A stretch of 64,000 bases of DNA from Desulfarculus baarsii DSM 2075 (lineage in GTDB: Bacteria; Desulfobacterota; Desulfarculia; Desulfarculales; Desulfarculaceae), in assembly GCF_000143965.1 (NCBI RefSeq), contig NC_014365.1:2941501-3005500 (forward strand). Reading direction: 5' to 3'. The notes beneath the pieces were generated by a model. It was not told the DNA's origin. It was given only the letters and a program-made list of their open reading frames with translations, and made no database searches. This document shows positions 7,842-16,181 of this stretch, piece by piece (the first letter of the stretch is position 1; each line of letters opens with the position of its first letter). Position numbers and translations under genes: made by a program.

Positions 7842-9950
7842 TCAGCCGGCCTCCACCAGCTCCATCAGCCGGCCCCAGCGGCGCACGGCCTCGGCGACCA
7901 GGGCGGCCAAGGGCTCGTCGTCGGGCCGGCCCTGACCGAAAAGGCCATCCACCGCCCGGCTCACCTCGGGCAGCAGATCGACCTCGCCGGCAAAACGCAA
8001 CGGCGGTAAGCCCGCTTGGCCCGCGCCCAGGGCCTGGCCCGGCCCGCGCATGGCCAAATCGGCCTCGGCCACGGCCAGGCCATCGGCGGTGGCGGCCAGC
8101 ACCTCCAGGCGGCGACGACCCAACTCGCCCGGTTCCGGGCCGGTCACCAGGCAGCAACGCCCCGGCTTTTGGCCCCGGCCCACCCGGCCGCGCAACTGGT
8201 GCAACTGGCACAGACCAAAGCGCTCGGCCCCCAAGACGATCATCAGCGTGGCCGCCGGCACGTCCAGGCCCACCTCCACCACGGTGGTGGCCACCAGGGC
8301 CCTGGTCTGGCCGGCGCGAAAATCTTCCAGGGCCCGTTGCTGGGCGGCCGAATCCAGGCGGCCGTGCAGCAAGCCGATGGCCTGGCCGGGAAAATATTCG
8401 CCAAGCCGGCGGTGGGTCTCCACGGCGTCATGGGCCTGGATCTTGTCGGAGGCCTCCACCAGCGGGCAGATCACATAGACCTGCTCGCCGGCCGCGAGGG
8501 TGGCGGCCATGGCCTCCACGGCCTGGCGGCGTTGTTCAAAGGCCAGCACGGTGGTGGCGATCTTGGGCCGGCGGCCGGGCAGTTGGGGCAGCGGCGAAAT
8601 GTCCAGGTGGCCGGCCAGGGCCAGGGCCATGGTGCGGGGTATGGGCGTGGCCGAGAGCACCAGCAGGTGGGGATCGAGGCCCTTTGCCGCCAGGCGCAGG
8701 CGCTGGTGCACGCCAAAGCGCTGTTGTTCGTCGATGATCACCAGGCCCAGGCGCTCGAACTCCAGCCTGGCGGCGAGCATGGCCTGGGTGCCGATCAGCA
8801 GCGCGGCCCCGCCTTGGGCCGCCGCGCGGGCCTGCTTTTGACCCTGGGCGTCGGCCCCGCCCAGCACCAGGGCCGCCTTCAGGCCCAGGGGCTCCAGCAG
8901 GGCCTGGGCGCTGGCCAGGTGCTGACGGGCCAACACTTCCGTCGGGGCCATCAGGGCGGTCTGGGCCCCGGCCTCGGCCACGGCCGCGGCGGCGGCCAGG
9001 GCCACCACGGTCTTGCCCGAACCCACGTCGCCGGCCAACAGCCGCCCCATGGGCCGACCGCTGGCCATGTCGGCCAGGATCGCCGCCAGGGCCTGGTTCT
9101 GACCCTCGGTGAGGGCAAAGGGCAGCGCGGCCAGAAAGCGCTCGACCAGCGCGCCGGGTGGATCGACGACCAGGCCGGGCCGGCTCAGGCGCTGGCGGCG
9201 CTTGAGCCACAGGCCCAGTTGATAATAAAAAAGCTCGTTGACGGCCAGCACCCGTCGCCAGGCGCTGGTTGGCGGGTCCAGTTCGGCCGGGTCGCTCTCG
9301 GGGCCGGGCAGATGGGCCTGGCGCAGGGCCTGGCTCACGCTACACGGGTAGAGCCGGGCCGGCAGCAGGCCAAAGAGCGGATCGGGGATGAGATCGACGG
9401 TGCGGCCGGCCAGATCGGCCATGAAGCGCCGCACGCCGCCCTGGCCCAGGCTGGCCAGCTCGGGATAGACCGGCAGGATCACGCCCACCGCGCGGCCTTC
9501 GGCGGCCTTTTGTTCGTCGAAAACCTCGGGGTGAACCATCCGCCAGCCGCCCTCGGCCAGCTCGGCACGGCCCACGGCAAAAACCTCCCGCCCCACGGCG
9601 AAGGCCTCCAGGTGGGCTTTTTTGAAATGAAACCACAGCAGGTTCAGGCGGCCGGCCCCGTCGTCGAGGACCATGCGCCAGACCTTGCCCCGCCGGCCCC
9701 ACGGCCCGGAGCTCGTCAGCCGGCCGCGCGCCACGCACAAGCGGCCCTCTTCCAGGCCGTCCAGCGGCCAGACCCGGCGGCGGTCCTCGTAGCGCGGCGG
9801 CAGAAAAAACAGACCATCACCCCAGGTGCGCAAGCCCCGCGCGGCCAGGGCCTGGACCGTCTTGGGCCCCACGCCGGGCAACGCGCCCAGCGAGCGGGCC
9901 AGGGCCGGCAAGGCCCACGGCGTCACGCTCGGCGTATTTTTGGCCACCAC
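7842..9950 (-). CDS. recG: ATP-dependent DNA helicase RecG
   Basis: Helicase of 702 residues that rescues stalled replication forks. The N-terminal wedge/OB region contains LPGVGPKTVQALAARGL and FLPPRYEDRR. The helicase motifs are seen as LLAGDVGSGKTVVA (motif I), VIIDEQQRFGVHQR (DEQQ-type motif II), LVLSATPIPRT (motif III) and QLRGRVGRG (motif VI). Length and motif order are normal for RecG. The GTG at 9950 is the annotated start; a second GTG follows directly. It lies 16 bp downstream of the DegT aminotransferase gene on the same strand and may be cotranscribed. Confidence 0.96.
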   Translation of the reverse strand: MVAKNTPSVTPWALPALARSLGALPGVGPKTVQALAARGLRTWGDGLFFLPPRYEDRRRVWPLDGLEEGRLCVARGRLTSSGPWGRRGKVWRMVLDDGAGRLNLLWFHFKKAHLEAFAVGREVFAVGRAELAEGGWRMVHPEVFDEQKAAEGRAVGVILPVYPELASLGQGGVRRFMADLAGRTVDLIPDPLFGLLPARLYPCSVSQALRQAHLPGPESDPAELDPPTSAWRRVLAVNELFYYQLGLWLKRRQRLSRPGLVVDPPGALVERFLAALPFALTEGQNQALAAILADMASGRPMGRLLAGDVGSGKTVVALAAAAAVAEAGAQTALMAPTEVLARQHLASAQALLEPLGLKAALVLGGADAQGQKQARAAAQGGAALLIGTQAMLAARLEFERLGLVIIDEQQRFGVHQRLRLAAKGLDPHLLVLSATPIPRTMALALAGHLDISPLPQLPGRRPKIATTVLAFEQRRQAVEAMAATLAAGEQVYVICPLVEASDKIQAHDAVETHRRLGEYFPGQAIGLLHGRLDSAAQQRALEDFRAGQTRALVATTVVEVGLDVPAATLMIVLGAERFGLCQLHQLRGRVGRGQKPGRCCLVTGPEPGELGRRRLEVLAATADGLAVAEADLAMRGPGQALGAGQAGLPPLRFAGEVDLLPEVSRAVDGLFGQGRPDDEPLAALVAEAVRRWGRLMELVEAG

Positions 9951-9966
9951 GCCCGGCCCGTCCGGC

Positions 9967-11151
9967 CTAGCGGCCGTAGAAGTCGGCGATGACCTGAACC
10001 ACTCGCTCCTTTTGAGCCATGGTCAGCTCGGGGTAGACCGGCAACGCCAACACCTCGCGGCTGGCCTGCTCGGCCACCGGCAACTGCCCCTCGCGGCCGC
10101 CCAGATAGGCAAAGCACTCCAGCAAATGCATGGGGATGGGGTAGTAGACCGCGCAGCCCACGCCGGCCGCGCCGAGGGCGGCCAACAGGCCGTCGCGCTC
10201 CTTGACCCGCGGCACGAACTGATTGTAGATGTGGCCGCGCCAGTTTTCGGGCCAGAGCTCCACCGGCGGCGAGACCAGGCCGCGCTCCACCAGGCCGGCC
10301 TCGGTCAACAGCCGGCGATAATCGGCGGCGTTGGCCCGCCGCGCCCGCGACCAGTCGTCCAGATGGGGCAGCTTGGCCGAGACGACCACCGCTTGCAGGG
10401 CGTCCAGGCGGAAGTTGCCGCCGATGTGGATGTGGCGATATTTCTCGTTGGGGTGCGAGCCGTGGGTGCGCATGGAGAGCATGCGCCGGCCCAGTTCCTC
10501 GTCGTTGGTGGTGACCAGCCCGCCGTCGCCGGCCCCGCCCAGGTTCTTGGAGGGGAAAAAGCTGAAGCAGCCGGCGTGGCCCAGGCCGCCGATCATCGTG
10601 GGCCGCTCGTGGCCGGCCGTCGCGTAGGAGCAGCCGATGGCCTGGGCCGCGTCCTCGATGAGCTTCAGGTCGTGGGCCTGGGCCAGTTCCAGTAGGGGTG
10701 TCATGTCGGCGGGTTGGCCGAAAAGATGCACCGGGATCAGGGCCTTGGGCTTGACCGGCAGGTCGGAGGCCAACAGGCGCTCGACTTGGGCCGGGTCGAT
10801 GTTGAAGCTGACCGGATCGATGTCGGCAAACAGGGGCGTGGCCCCCAGGCGCACTATGGAGCCGACGGTGGCGAAAAACGTAAACGGCGTGGTGATCACG
10901 CCGTCGCCGGGGCCCACGCCCAGGGCCATCAGGGCCAGCAGCAGCGCGTCGGTGCCCGAGGAAACGCCCACGGCGCACTTGACGCCCAGATAGTCGGCCA
11001 ATTCGGCCTCGACGCCGCTGACCGCCGGCCCCAGAATGAACGACTGCTTTTCGAATATCTCTTGGACCCGGGGCATGATCTCGCCCCTCACGCTGGCGAA
11101 CTGGGCCTGAAGGTCGAGCATGGGCACTTTGATTTGGTCGGCCTGGGACAT
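9967..11151 (-). CDS. DegT/DnrJ/EryC1/StrS-family sugar aminotransferase
   Basis: PLP-dependent aminotransferase of 394 residues acting on nucleotide-linked keto-sugars for surface polysaccharides. The family motifs are visible: GVSSGTDALLLAL near residue 70, LIEDAAQAIG (PLP-ring aspartate), and CFSFFPSKNLGGAGDGG with the PLP-binding lysine. I chose the ATG at 11151 because it follows AAGGAG with nine bases of spacing; the ATG two codons earlier is too close. No other sugar-nucleotide gene is adjacent, so the exact substrate (for example a UDP-3-keto or dTDP-4-keto sugar) cannot be named. Confidence 0.93.
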   Translation of the reverse strand: MSQADQIKVPMLDLQAQFASVRGEIMPRVQEIFEKQSFILGPAVSGVEAELADYLGVKCAVGVSSGTDALLLALMALGVGPGDGVITTPFTFFATVGSIVRLGATPLFADIDPVSFNIDPAQVERLLASDLPVKPKALIPVHLFGQPADMTPLLELAQAHDLKLIEDAAQAIGCSYATAGHERPTMIGGLGHAGCFSFFPSKNLGGAGDGGLVTTNDEELGRRMLSMRTHGSHPNEKYRHIHIGGNFRLDALQAVVVSAKLPHLDDWSRARRANAADYRRLLTEAGLVERGLVSPPVELWPENWRGHIYNQFVPRVKERDGLLAALGAAGVGCAVYYPIPMHLLECFAYLGGREGQLPVAEQASREVLALPVYPELTMAQKERVVQVIADFYGR

Positions 11152-11240
11152 GATCATGTTCTCCTTGGCGGCCCCGGCCGCGCGGCGGCGATGGGGGAAA
11201 AAGCGCACAAGTGCGATTTTTGCTCAGGTCATGGTCTTTT

Positions 11241-11269
11241 TCTATCCACCAATGAACTGGTAAAGTCAA
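11241..11269 (-). promoter_or_regulatory. predicted promoter of the DegT aminotransferase gene
   Basis: On the minus strand TTGACT (11269-11264) and GATAGA (11246-11241) are separated by 17 bp, placing the start of transcription near 11234, some 80 nt before the start codon. A short GC-rich hairpin with flanking A/T runs (around 11200-11220) lies in the leader. Confidence 0.45.
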
Positions 11270-11336
11270 TAATTGTGAACATGCATTGGGTTTTCTCTGG
11301 CCGGCCGCGCGCCGGCCCCGACCGTGGAGGATCATC

Positions 11337-12086
11337 TTGCGCGAGCAAATCCAACGGGCGGCCGAGATGCTGGCCGCCGCCACCAGGGTCGCCGCGCTGA
11401 CCGGCGCGGGCGTCAGCGTCGAAAGCGGCATTCCGGCCTTTCGCGGCTCACAGGGCCTGTGGGAAAAATACGACCCCATGGACTTCGCCAGCATCGAGTC
11501 TTTCCGCGCCGACCCCGGCCGGGTCTGGGGCATGCTGGCCGAGCTCGACGGCGTCATCAGCGGCGCGCGGCCCAACGCCGCCCACCTGGCCATGGCCCGT
11601 CTGGAGGCCATGGGCAAGCTGCACACGCTGGTGACGCAAAACATCGACGGCCTGCACCAGGCCGCCGGCAGCGCGCGGGTGGTGGAGTTTCACGGCAACG
11701 GCGCGCAATTTCGTTGTCTGTCGTGCCACGGCCTGTTCGAGCGCGATCAGGTCGACTTTCGCGCCCTGCCGCCCCGCTGCCAGTGCGGCGGGCTGATCAA
11801 GCCCGACGTGGTCTTCTTTGGCGAGCCCATCCCCGAGCGCCAGGCCATGGAGGCCTTCAACGCCGCCCAGAACTGCCAGGCCATGCTGGTGGTGGGCACC
11901 AGCGCCGTGGTGGCCCCGGCCAGCATGCTGCCCGGCCTGGCCAAACGCCACGGCGCCAAGATCATCGAGGTGAACATGGAGCCCACCGGCCTCACCGGCA
12001 ACCTGGCCGACATCAGCCTGATGGGCGGGGCCGGCCAGATCATGCCCGAGTTGGCCGAGGCCGTGGCCCGGCTGCTGGACGCCTGA
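11337..12086 (+). CDS. cobB: NAD-dependent protein deacylase, sirtuin family
   Basis: Sirtuin of 249 residues. The NAD-binding motif GAGVSVESGIPAFRG, the TQNIDGLHQAAG motif and the catalytic histidine in VVEFHGN are present, as is a zinc site formed by the CLSC and CQCGG cysteines. It removes acyl groups from lysines, producing nicotinamide and O-acyl-ADP-ribose. I chose the TTG at 11337, which has GGAGG six bases upstream; the longer frame to 11286 adds unrelated residues. It is divergent from the DegT gene. Confidence 0.94.
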   Translation: MREQIQRAAEMLAAATRVAALTGAGVSVESGIPAFRGSQGLWEKYDPMDFASIESFRADPGRVWGMLAELDGVISGARPNAAHLAMARLEAMGKLHTLVTQNIDGLHQAAGSARVVEFHGNGAQFRCLSCHGLFERDQVDFRALPPRCQCGGLIKPDVVFFGEPIPERQAMEAFNAAQNCQAMLVVGTSAVVAPASMLPGLAKRHGAKIIEVNMEPTGLTGNLADISLMGGAGQIMPELAEAVARLLDA

Positions 12087-12172
12087 GGCCCCAACCCAGC
12101 GCCCGACCGCCAACCAACCAGCGCCGGCCCGCCCCCCGGCCGGCGTCAACTCAACCCCGGGAGGACTTTCGC

Positions 12173-12712
12173 ATGAACCAGGCCGAGATCGAAAAGCTCA
12201 TCGACGAGCGCGTGCGCGCCGAAGTGGAAAAACGCCTGGCCCAGGCCGAGGCCCGAGCCATGACCATCATCCTGACCAAAGGCACCCTGGACATGGCCTA
12301 TCCGGCCCTGATCCTGGCCACCACCGGCGCGGCCATGGACCTGGACACCACCGTGTTTTTCACTTTCTACGGCCTGGACGTGATCCGCAAGGACAAAATG
12401 GGCAAACTTCAGGTCTCGCCGGTGGGCAACCCGGCCATGCCCGTGCCCGTGCCCAACATCATCGGCATGCTGCCGGGCATGACGGCCATGGCCACGACGA
12501 TGATGCAAAGCTGGCTGAAACGCGAAAACGTGGCCACCATCCCCGAACTGCTCGACATGGCCATCGAGGGCGGGGTCAAGCTCATCGGCTGCCAGATGAC
12601 CATGGACGTCATGGGCGTCAAGCGCGAGCAGCTCATCGACGAAATCGACGTGGGCGGCGCGGCCACCTACATGGGCATCGCCACCAAGGCCCAGATCAAC
12701 CTCTTCATCTAG
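12173..12712 (+). CDS. DsrE/DsrF/DrsH-like family protein
   Basis: Protein of 179 residues. Residues 1-30 form a charged helix likely to be a coiled coil. The rest has the DsrE-like fold seen in sulfur-relay proteins: MTIILTKGTLDMAYPALILA, then the conserved VFFTFYGLDVI, and the C-terminal motif GVKLIGCQMTMDVMGV with a single conserved cysteine. This subgroup (large DsrE-like) is common in sulfur-metabolising bacteria and may bind persulfide, though its function is not settled. A GGGAGGA ribosome binding site precedes the ATG. It is 86 bp after the sirtuin gene. Confidence 0.88.
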   Translation: MNQAEIEKLIDERVRAEVEKRLAQAEARAMTIILTKGTLDMAYPALILATTGAAMDLDTTVFFTFYGLDVIRKDKMGKLQVSPVGNPAMPVPVPNIIGMLPGMTAMATTMMQSWLKRENVATIPELLDMAIEGGVKLIGCQMTMDVMGVKREQLIDEIDVGGAATYMGIATKAQINLFI

Positions 12713-12746
12713 CCGCGCCGGCGGGCCCCGCCACGAGGCCCCGGGC

Positions 12747-13490
12747 CTAACGGCCCAGCGAATCCAGCCAGCGCCGGCGCTGGGCCAGCAAGGCCTGGGC
12801 CGCCGCGCGCTCGCGCCGGCAGGCTTGGCGTTGTTCTTTCCTCAGCCCCGCGCGGACCTCGGCCGGCGGGCGGGGCCGCTCGGGCGGTTGCTCCAGGTGC
12901 AAAAACGCCACGCTCAGCGGCCGGAAGGAAAGCTGGGCCGCGGCGGCCGATGTCTCGCCGTGGCCGAAGTTGACGCCCATGATCTTGCGGCGTTGCAGCT
13001 CCTGGGGGTCCATGGAGCGCATGTAACTCATCAAAGCCAACAGGTCGTGGTTGGCCTCGAAGCGCTTGATGTCGGCGTTGACCTCATCCAGCAGGGCCAG
13101 CAAACGCCCGTGCTCCTCGCGCAACCGCTCGGCCGCCCGCCATGTTTCCTCGTAAAGCGCCCGGACCAACCTCCAGTGACGGCCGCAAGTGGTCAACCCG
13201 CCCAGGGCGCGGCCGGGCAGCGGCGGCCCCAGACGACGCGCGGCCCAACCCTCGGGCAGAGCCATCGCGGCCATGGCGAAGGCGCGCTCGGCCGCCTCTG
13301 GCGTGAGCAGGGCCTGGGCCAGCTGGGCTTTTAGGCCGTCGCAGGCCGCCTCCTGGCCGTGATAGGCGCTCGTCTCCTCCAGGAGCATGGCCCGCTCTTC
13401 CTCGAGCACGCGCCGCTCGTGAAAGTAGGTCTCGGCGATCTCCTGCCGGACGGCCTGCTGCAGGGCGGCGATCAGATCGTCCTGGGCCAT
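12747..13490 (-). CDS. coiled-coil protein of unknown function
   Basis: Protein of 247 residues, largely alpha-helical and charged, with predicted coiled coils at residues 12-45 (HERRVLEEERAMLLEE) and 115-140, and a basic, Arg-rich C-terminal helix. A short region with KIMGVNFGHGE breaks the helices. No signal peptide or membrane segment is seen, so it is probably cytoplasmic. An ATGGAGGGCCC ribosome binding site precedes the ATG. No family is recognised. It is divergent from nadK across 72 bp. Confidence 0.75.
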   Translation of the reverse strand: MAQDDLIAALQQAVRQEIAETYFHERRVLEEERAMLLEETSAYHGQEAACDGLKAQLAQALLTPEAAERAFAMAAMALPEGWAARRLGPPLPGRALGGLTTCGRHWRLVRALYEETWRAAERLREEHGRLLALLDEVNADIKRFEANHDLLALMSYMRSMDPQELQRRKIMGVNFGHGETSAAAAQLSFRPLSVAFLHLEQPPERPRPPAEVRAGLRKEQRQACRRERAAAQALLAQRRRWLDSLGR

Positions 13491-13562
13491 GGGCCCTCCA
13501 TTCCCCTGGCGACTTGTGCTAAATTGCGCTTTCTGATAGCGTGCACTCCAGGAGGCATAACA

Positions 13563-14420
13563 TTGAATAACATTTTAGTCATCCATAAAGCCAACACGCC
13601 GGTCGCCCGCGACCAGGCCCAGGAGCTCAGGGGCTGGCTGGAGGCCAGGGGCAAGGCCGTCACCGTCCGCGAGGCCCAGGGCGGCGAGCCGGCGGCCCGG
13701 GGCGCCGCGGGCGAAGCGGCGCTTCCCGCCCGGGCCGATCTGGCCGTGGTCATGGGCGGCGACGGCACCATGCTGGGGGCGGTGCGCGACATGGTCGCCG
13801 CCGGGCTGGAGCGCACGCCGATCCTGGGGGTGAACCTGGGCGGGCTGGGCTTTTTGACGGCGGTGTCGTCGGAAGAGATGCTGCCGGCCATGGAGCGGGC
13901 GCTGCAAGGCCGCTTCGAGGCCCCGCCGCGCATGATGCTGCGCGCCGAGGTGCGGCGCGACGGCCGGGCCGTGGCCCAGTTCGTGGCCCTCAACGACCTG
14001 GTGATCAACAAGGCCGCCCTGGCCCGCATCATCGAGTTGCACCTGGACGTGGATCAACGCCACCTGACCACCTTCCGGGCCGACGGCCTGATCGTGGCCA
14101 CGCCCACCGGTTCGACGGCCTACAACCTCTCGGCCGGCGGGCCCATCTGCCACCCGGAGTTGGACTGCGTGCTGGTCACGCCCATCTGCTCGTTCGCCCT
14201 GAGCAACCGGCCGCTGTTGCTGGGGCCGTTCATGGTGCTGCGCGTGGCCATGGGCGAGCGCGCCGCCCAGACCACCCTCACCTGCGACGGCCAGGTGGGC
14301 CTGGAACTGCAACCGGCCGACGAAATAATCATCGGCCGCGCGGCCAAGACGGTGAGGGTGATCCAATCGCCGTTCAAGGATTATTATCAAATATTGCGCA
14401 CCAAGCTGCGCTGGGGTTAG
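13563..14420 (+). CDS. nadK: NAD kinase
   Basis: Kinase of 285 residues that phosphorylates NAD to NADP. The GGDGT motif is at residues 65-69, and the LNDLVINK, DGLIVATPTGSTAY and SAGGPI motifs follow in order. I chose the TTG at 13563, which follows an AGGAGG ribosome binding site at good spacing and gives the usual length; the longer frame to 13359 would overlap the divergent neighbour. A possible promoter is TTGTGC-17 bp-TAGCGT just upstream. The stop codon overlaps the convergent histidine kinase gene by 4 bp. Confidence 0.96.
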   Translation: MNNILVIHKANTPVARDQAQELRGWLEARGKAVTVREAQGGEPAARGAAGEAALPARADLAVVMGGDGTMLGAVRDMVAAGLERTPILGVNLGGLGFLTAVSSEEMLPAMERALQGRFEAPPRMMLRAEVRRDGRAVAQFVALNDLVINKAALARIIELHLDVDQRHLTTFRADGLIVATPTGSTAYNLSAGGPICHPELDCVLVTPICSFALSNRPLLLGPFMVLRVAMGERAAQTTLTCDGQVGLELQPADEIIIGRAAKTVRVIQSPFKDYYQILRTKLRWG

Positions 14421-15481
14421 GCCGCCGGGGCGGTGGGTTCGGCCGGGCCGGCCAGGGGCAGGCGCACGGTGAAGGAGCTGCCTTGGCCAGGGGCGCTGCG
14501 CGACTCGATGCCGCCGCCGTGGGCCTGGACGATCTTTTGGGCCACGGCCAGGCCCAGGCCGGTGCCCTGGCGCTTGGTGGTGAAAAAGGGGTTGAAGATC
14601 CTGGCCAGATCCTCGGCGGCGATGCCGCAGCCTTGGTCGCCGACGGTGATCAGACCGAAATCGCCTTCGCGGGCGGTGGAGACGATCACCCGCGCGCCGC
14701 GCGGCGAGGCCTGGATGGCGTTTTGCATCAGGTTCAAAAGCACCTGGCGCAGGCGGCCCTTGTCGATGAGGGCCTCCACCGGCTGGGGAGGCAGCTCCAG
14801 CTCCAGGCTCACGCCCGATTGCTCGGCGAAAAGCGAGGCCAGGCTGCGCGCCTCCTCGACCACCTCGCGCAGATAGGCCCGCTCCAGGCGCAGTTGCATG
14901 GGCCGCGCGTAGTCGAGCACCTCGCGCATGAGTTGCTCCATGTGGGCCACCTGGTCGACGATGATCTTGAGCTTGGCCCGGTGGGGGTGGTCGTCCTCCA
15001 GGGTGCGGTAGATCTGCTGGGCGAAGCCGCCGATGGCGATCAGGGGCGTTTTCATCTCGTGGGCCAGGGCGGCGGCGGCCTGGCCCAGGGCGGCCATCTC
15101 CTGCATGTGCTTGAGGCGCTGGGCCTCGCGCTTTTCGCGGTCGACGAGAAAACCGGTGACGCCGCCGACCAGGAAATAGACCCCCACCCCGGCGGCCATG
15201 TAGAGCCGCTGGGTCAGGTCGACGCTACGCTGGCCCACCACGTCCTCGAAAAAATTGAACGAGATGGCCAGGGCGCAGAGCAGGCCGCCACGCAGACCAA
15301 ACAGCACCGAAGCCATGAACAGGGGCAGGTAATAGGCATGGCGCATCAGGGGAACCAGATCGGGCCGGTGGTGCTCCAGGTAGGCCTGCAACAGCGGCAG
15401 GCCCGCCAACAGCACGATCATCGGCGCGACCTTGAGCCACAGCGGCACGACCTTCCAGCCTCGCAGCAGTTGTTTGACCAT
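14417..15481 (-). CDS. membrane sensor histidine kinase
   Basis: Kinase of 354 residues. About four hydrophobic segments fill residues 12-112, with little periplasmic exposure, so the stimulus is probably sensed in or near the membrane. The HisKA box ALAHEMKTPLIAIGG has the phospho-acceptor at about His141, followed by an HATPase domain with LMQNAIQAS (N box), GDQGCGI (G1) and GTGLGLAV (G2). I chose the ATG at 15481, preceded by an AAGGGGG-type ribosome binding site; a longer frame to 15550 has none. No cognate response regulator is adjacent. TTGGCC-18 bp-TATCCT upstream is a possible promoter. Confidence 0.9.
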   Translation of the reverse strand: MVKQLLRGWKVVPLWLKVAPMIVLLAGLPLLQAYLEHHRPDLVPLMRHAYYLPLFMASVLFGLRGGLLCALAISFNFFEDVVGQRSVDLTQRLYMAAGVGVYFLVGGVTGFLVDREKREAQRLKHMQEMAALGQAAAALAHEMKTPLIAIGGFAQQIYRTLEDDHPHRAKLKIIVDQVAHMEQLMREVLDYARPMQLRLERAYLREVVEEARSLASLFAEQSGVSLELELPPQPVEALIDKGRLRQVLLNLMQNAIQASPRGARVIVSTAREGDFGLITVGDQGCGIAAEDLARIFNPFFTTKRQGTGLGLAVAQKIVQAHGGGIESRSAPGQGSSFTVRLPLAGPAEPTAPAA

Positions 15482-15672
15482 GCCGAACCCCCTTGTCGCC
15501 AACGTCTCGCCCAAGGATACACTAGGCCCATGCCGTCGGCCAAGGCGCACTTGACCGGCTTTTTTGTTGGCGCTGGAGCCCTTGGCGTGCTACCAAATAT
15601 GCTAGCGTGGCCAGTCGGCCCGCGCCGTGACCGCCCGATCAAACCACGGACCACGCCAATAGGAGCGCCGCA

Positions 15673-16101
15673 GTGTCCAAAACCACGCGCCTGTTTTCCA
15701 CGTTGCTGATTGTCGTCTGCCTGCCGCTGGTCATGGCCATGAGCCCCGGCGACAGCGAGGGCCCCACCCGCATCCCCGAGCCGGAAAAGGCCTTCAGCGC
15801 CACGCTGGTCGACATCAGCGGCAAGACCATGAACTTGACTCAGTTCTCGCTGGAAGGCCAGGTCTTTTTGCTGGGCGACATGGGCGATGGCCAAGTGGCC
15901 GTGCCTTTCGAAAAAATCGACCGCGTGGACCTGGTCAACGGCCAAGACGGCCTGGTGGCCACGGCCAAGCTCAAGGACGGCCAGAGCGTGGCCCTGACGA
16001 TGCGGCCCAAGCAAAAGGCCTTTGGCAAGGCCGAGTTCGGCTTCTATCGCATCGAACTGGGCGACGTCGCCTCTTTCACCGTGCGCCCGTCCATGCCCTG
16101 A
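15673..16101 (+). CDS. small exported protein of unknown function
   Basis: Protein of 142 residues with a signal peptide (LFSTLLIVVCLPLVMA). The mature part is beta-rich, including FSATLVDISGKTMNL, VPFEKIDRVDLVNG and DGQSVALTMRP, which suggests a small beta-barrel or sandwich. The GTG start follows AATAGGAGC. No family is recognised with confidence. The gene is monocistronic, closed by a strong terminator 20 bp after the stop. Confidence 0.78.
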   Translation: MSKTTRLFSTLLIVVCLPLVMAMSPGDSEGPTRIPEPEKAFSATLVDISGKTMNLTQFSLEGQVFLLGDMGDGQVAVPFEKIDRVDLVNGQDGLVATAKLKDGQSVALTMRPKQKAFGKAEFGFYRIELGDVASFTVRPSMP

Positions 16102-16121
16102 CCCGCCGCCCGCGCCGGCCC

Positions 16122-16149
16122 AAAGGACGCTCTCGACGCGTCCTTTTTT
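16122..16149 (+). terminator. rho-independent terminator
   Basis: Nine-base-pair stem AAAGGACGC / GCGTCCTTT with a seven-base loop, running into six T residues. It separates the small exported protein gene from the globin-coupled kinase gene. Confidence 0.9.
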
Positions 16150-16181
16150 GTTGAGCCGGGCCGCGCCAAGGAGCCTTCGTC

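Noticed and set aside
8016-9992. 658-codon plus-strand frame opposite recG
   Set aside because: It mirrors recG codon structure and has low-complexity, Gln/Gly/His-rich composition. recG is unmistakable on the other strand.
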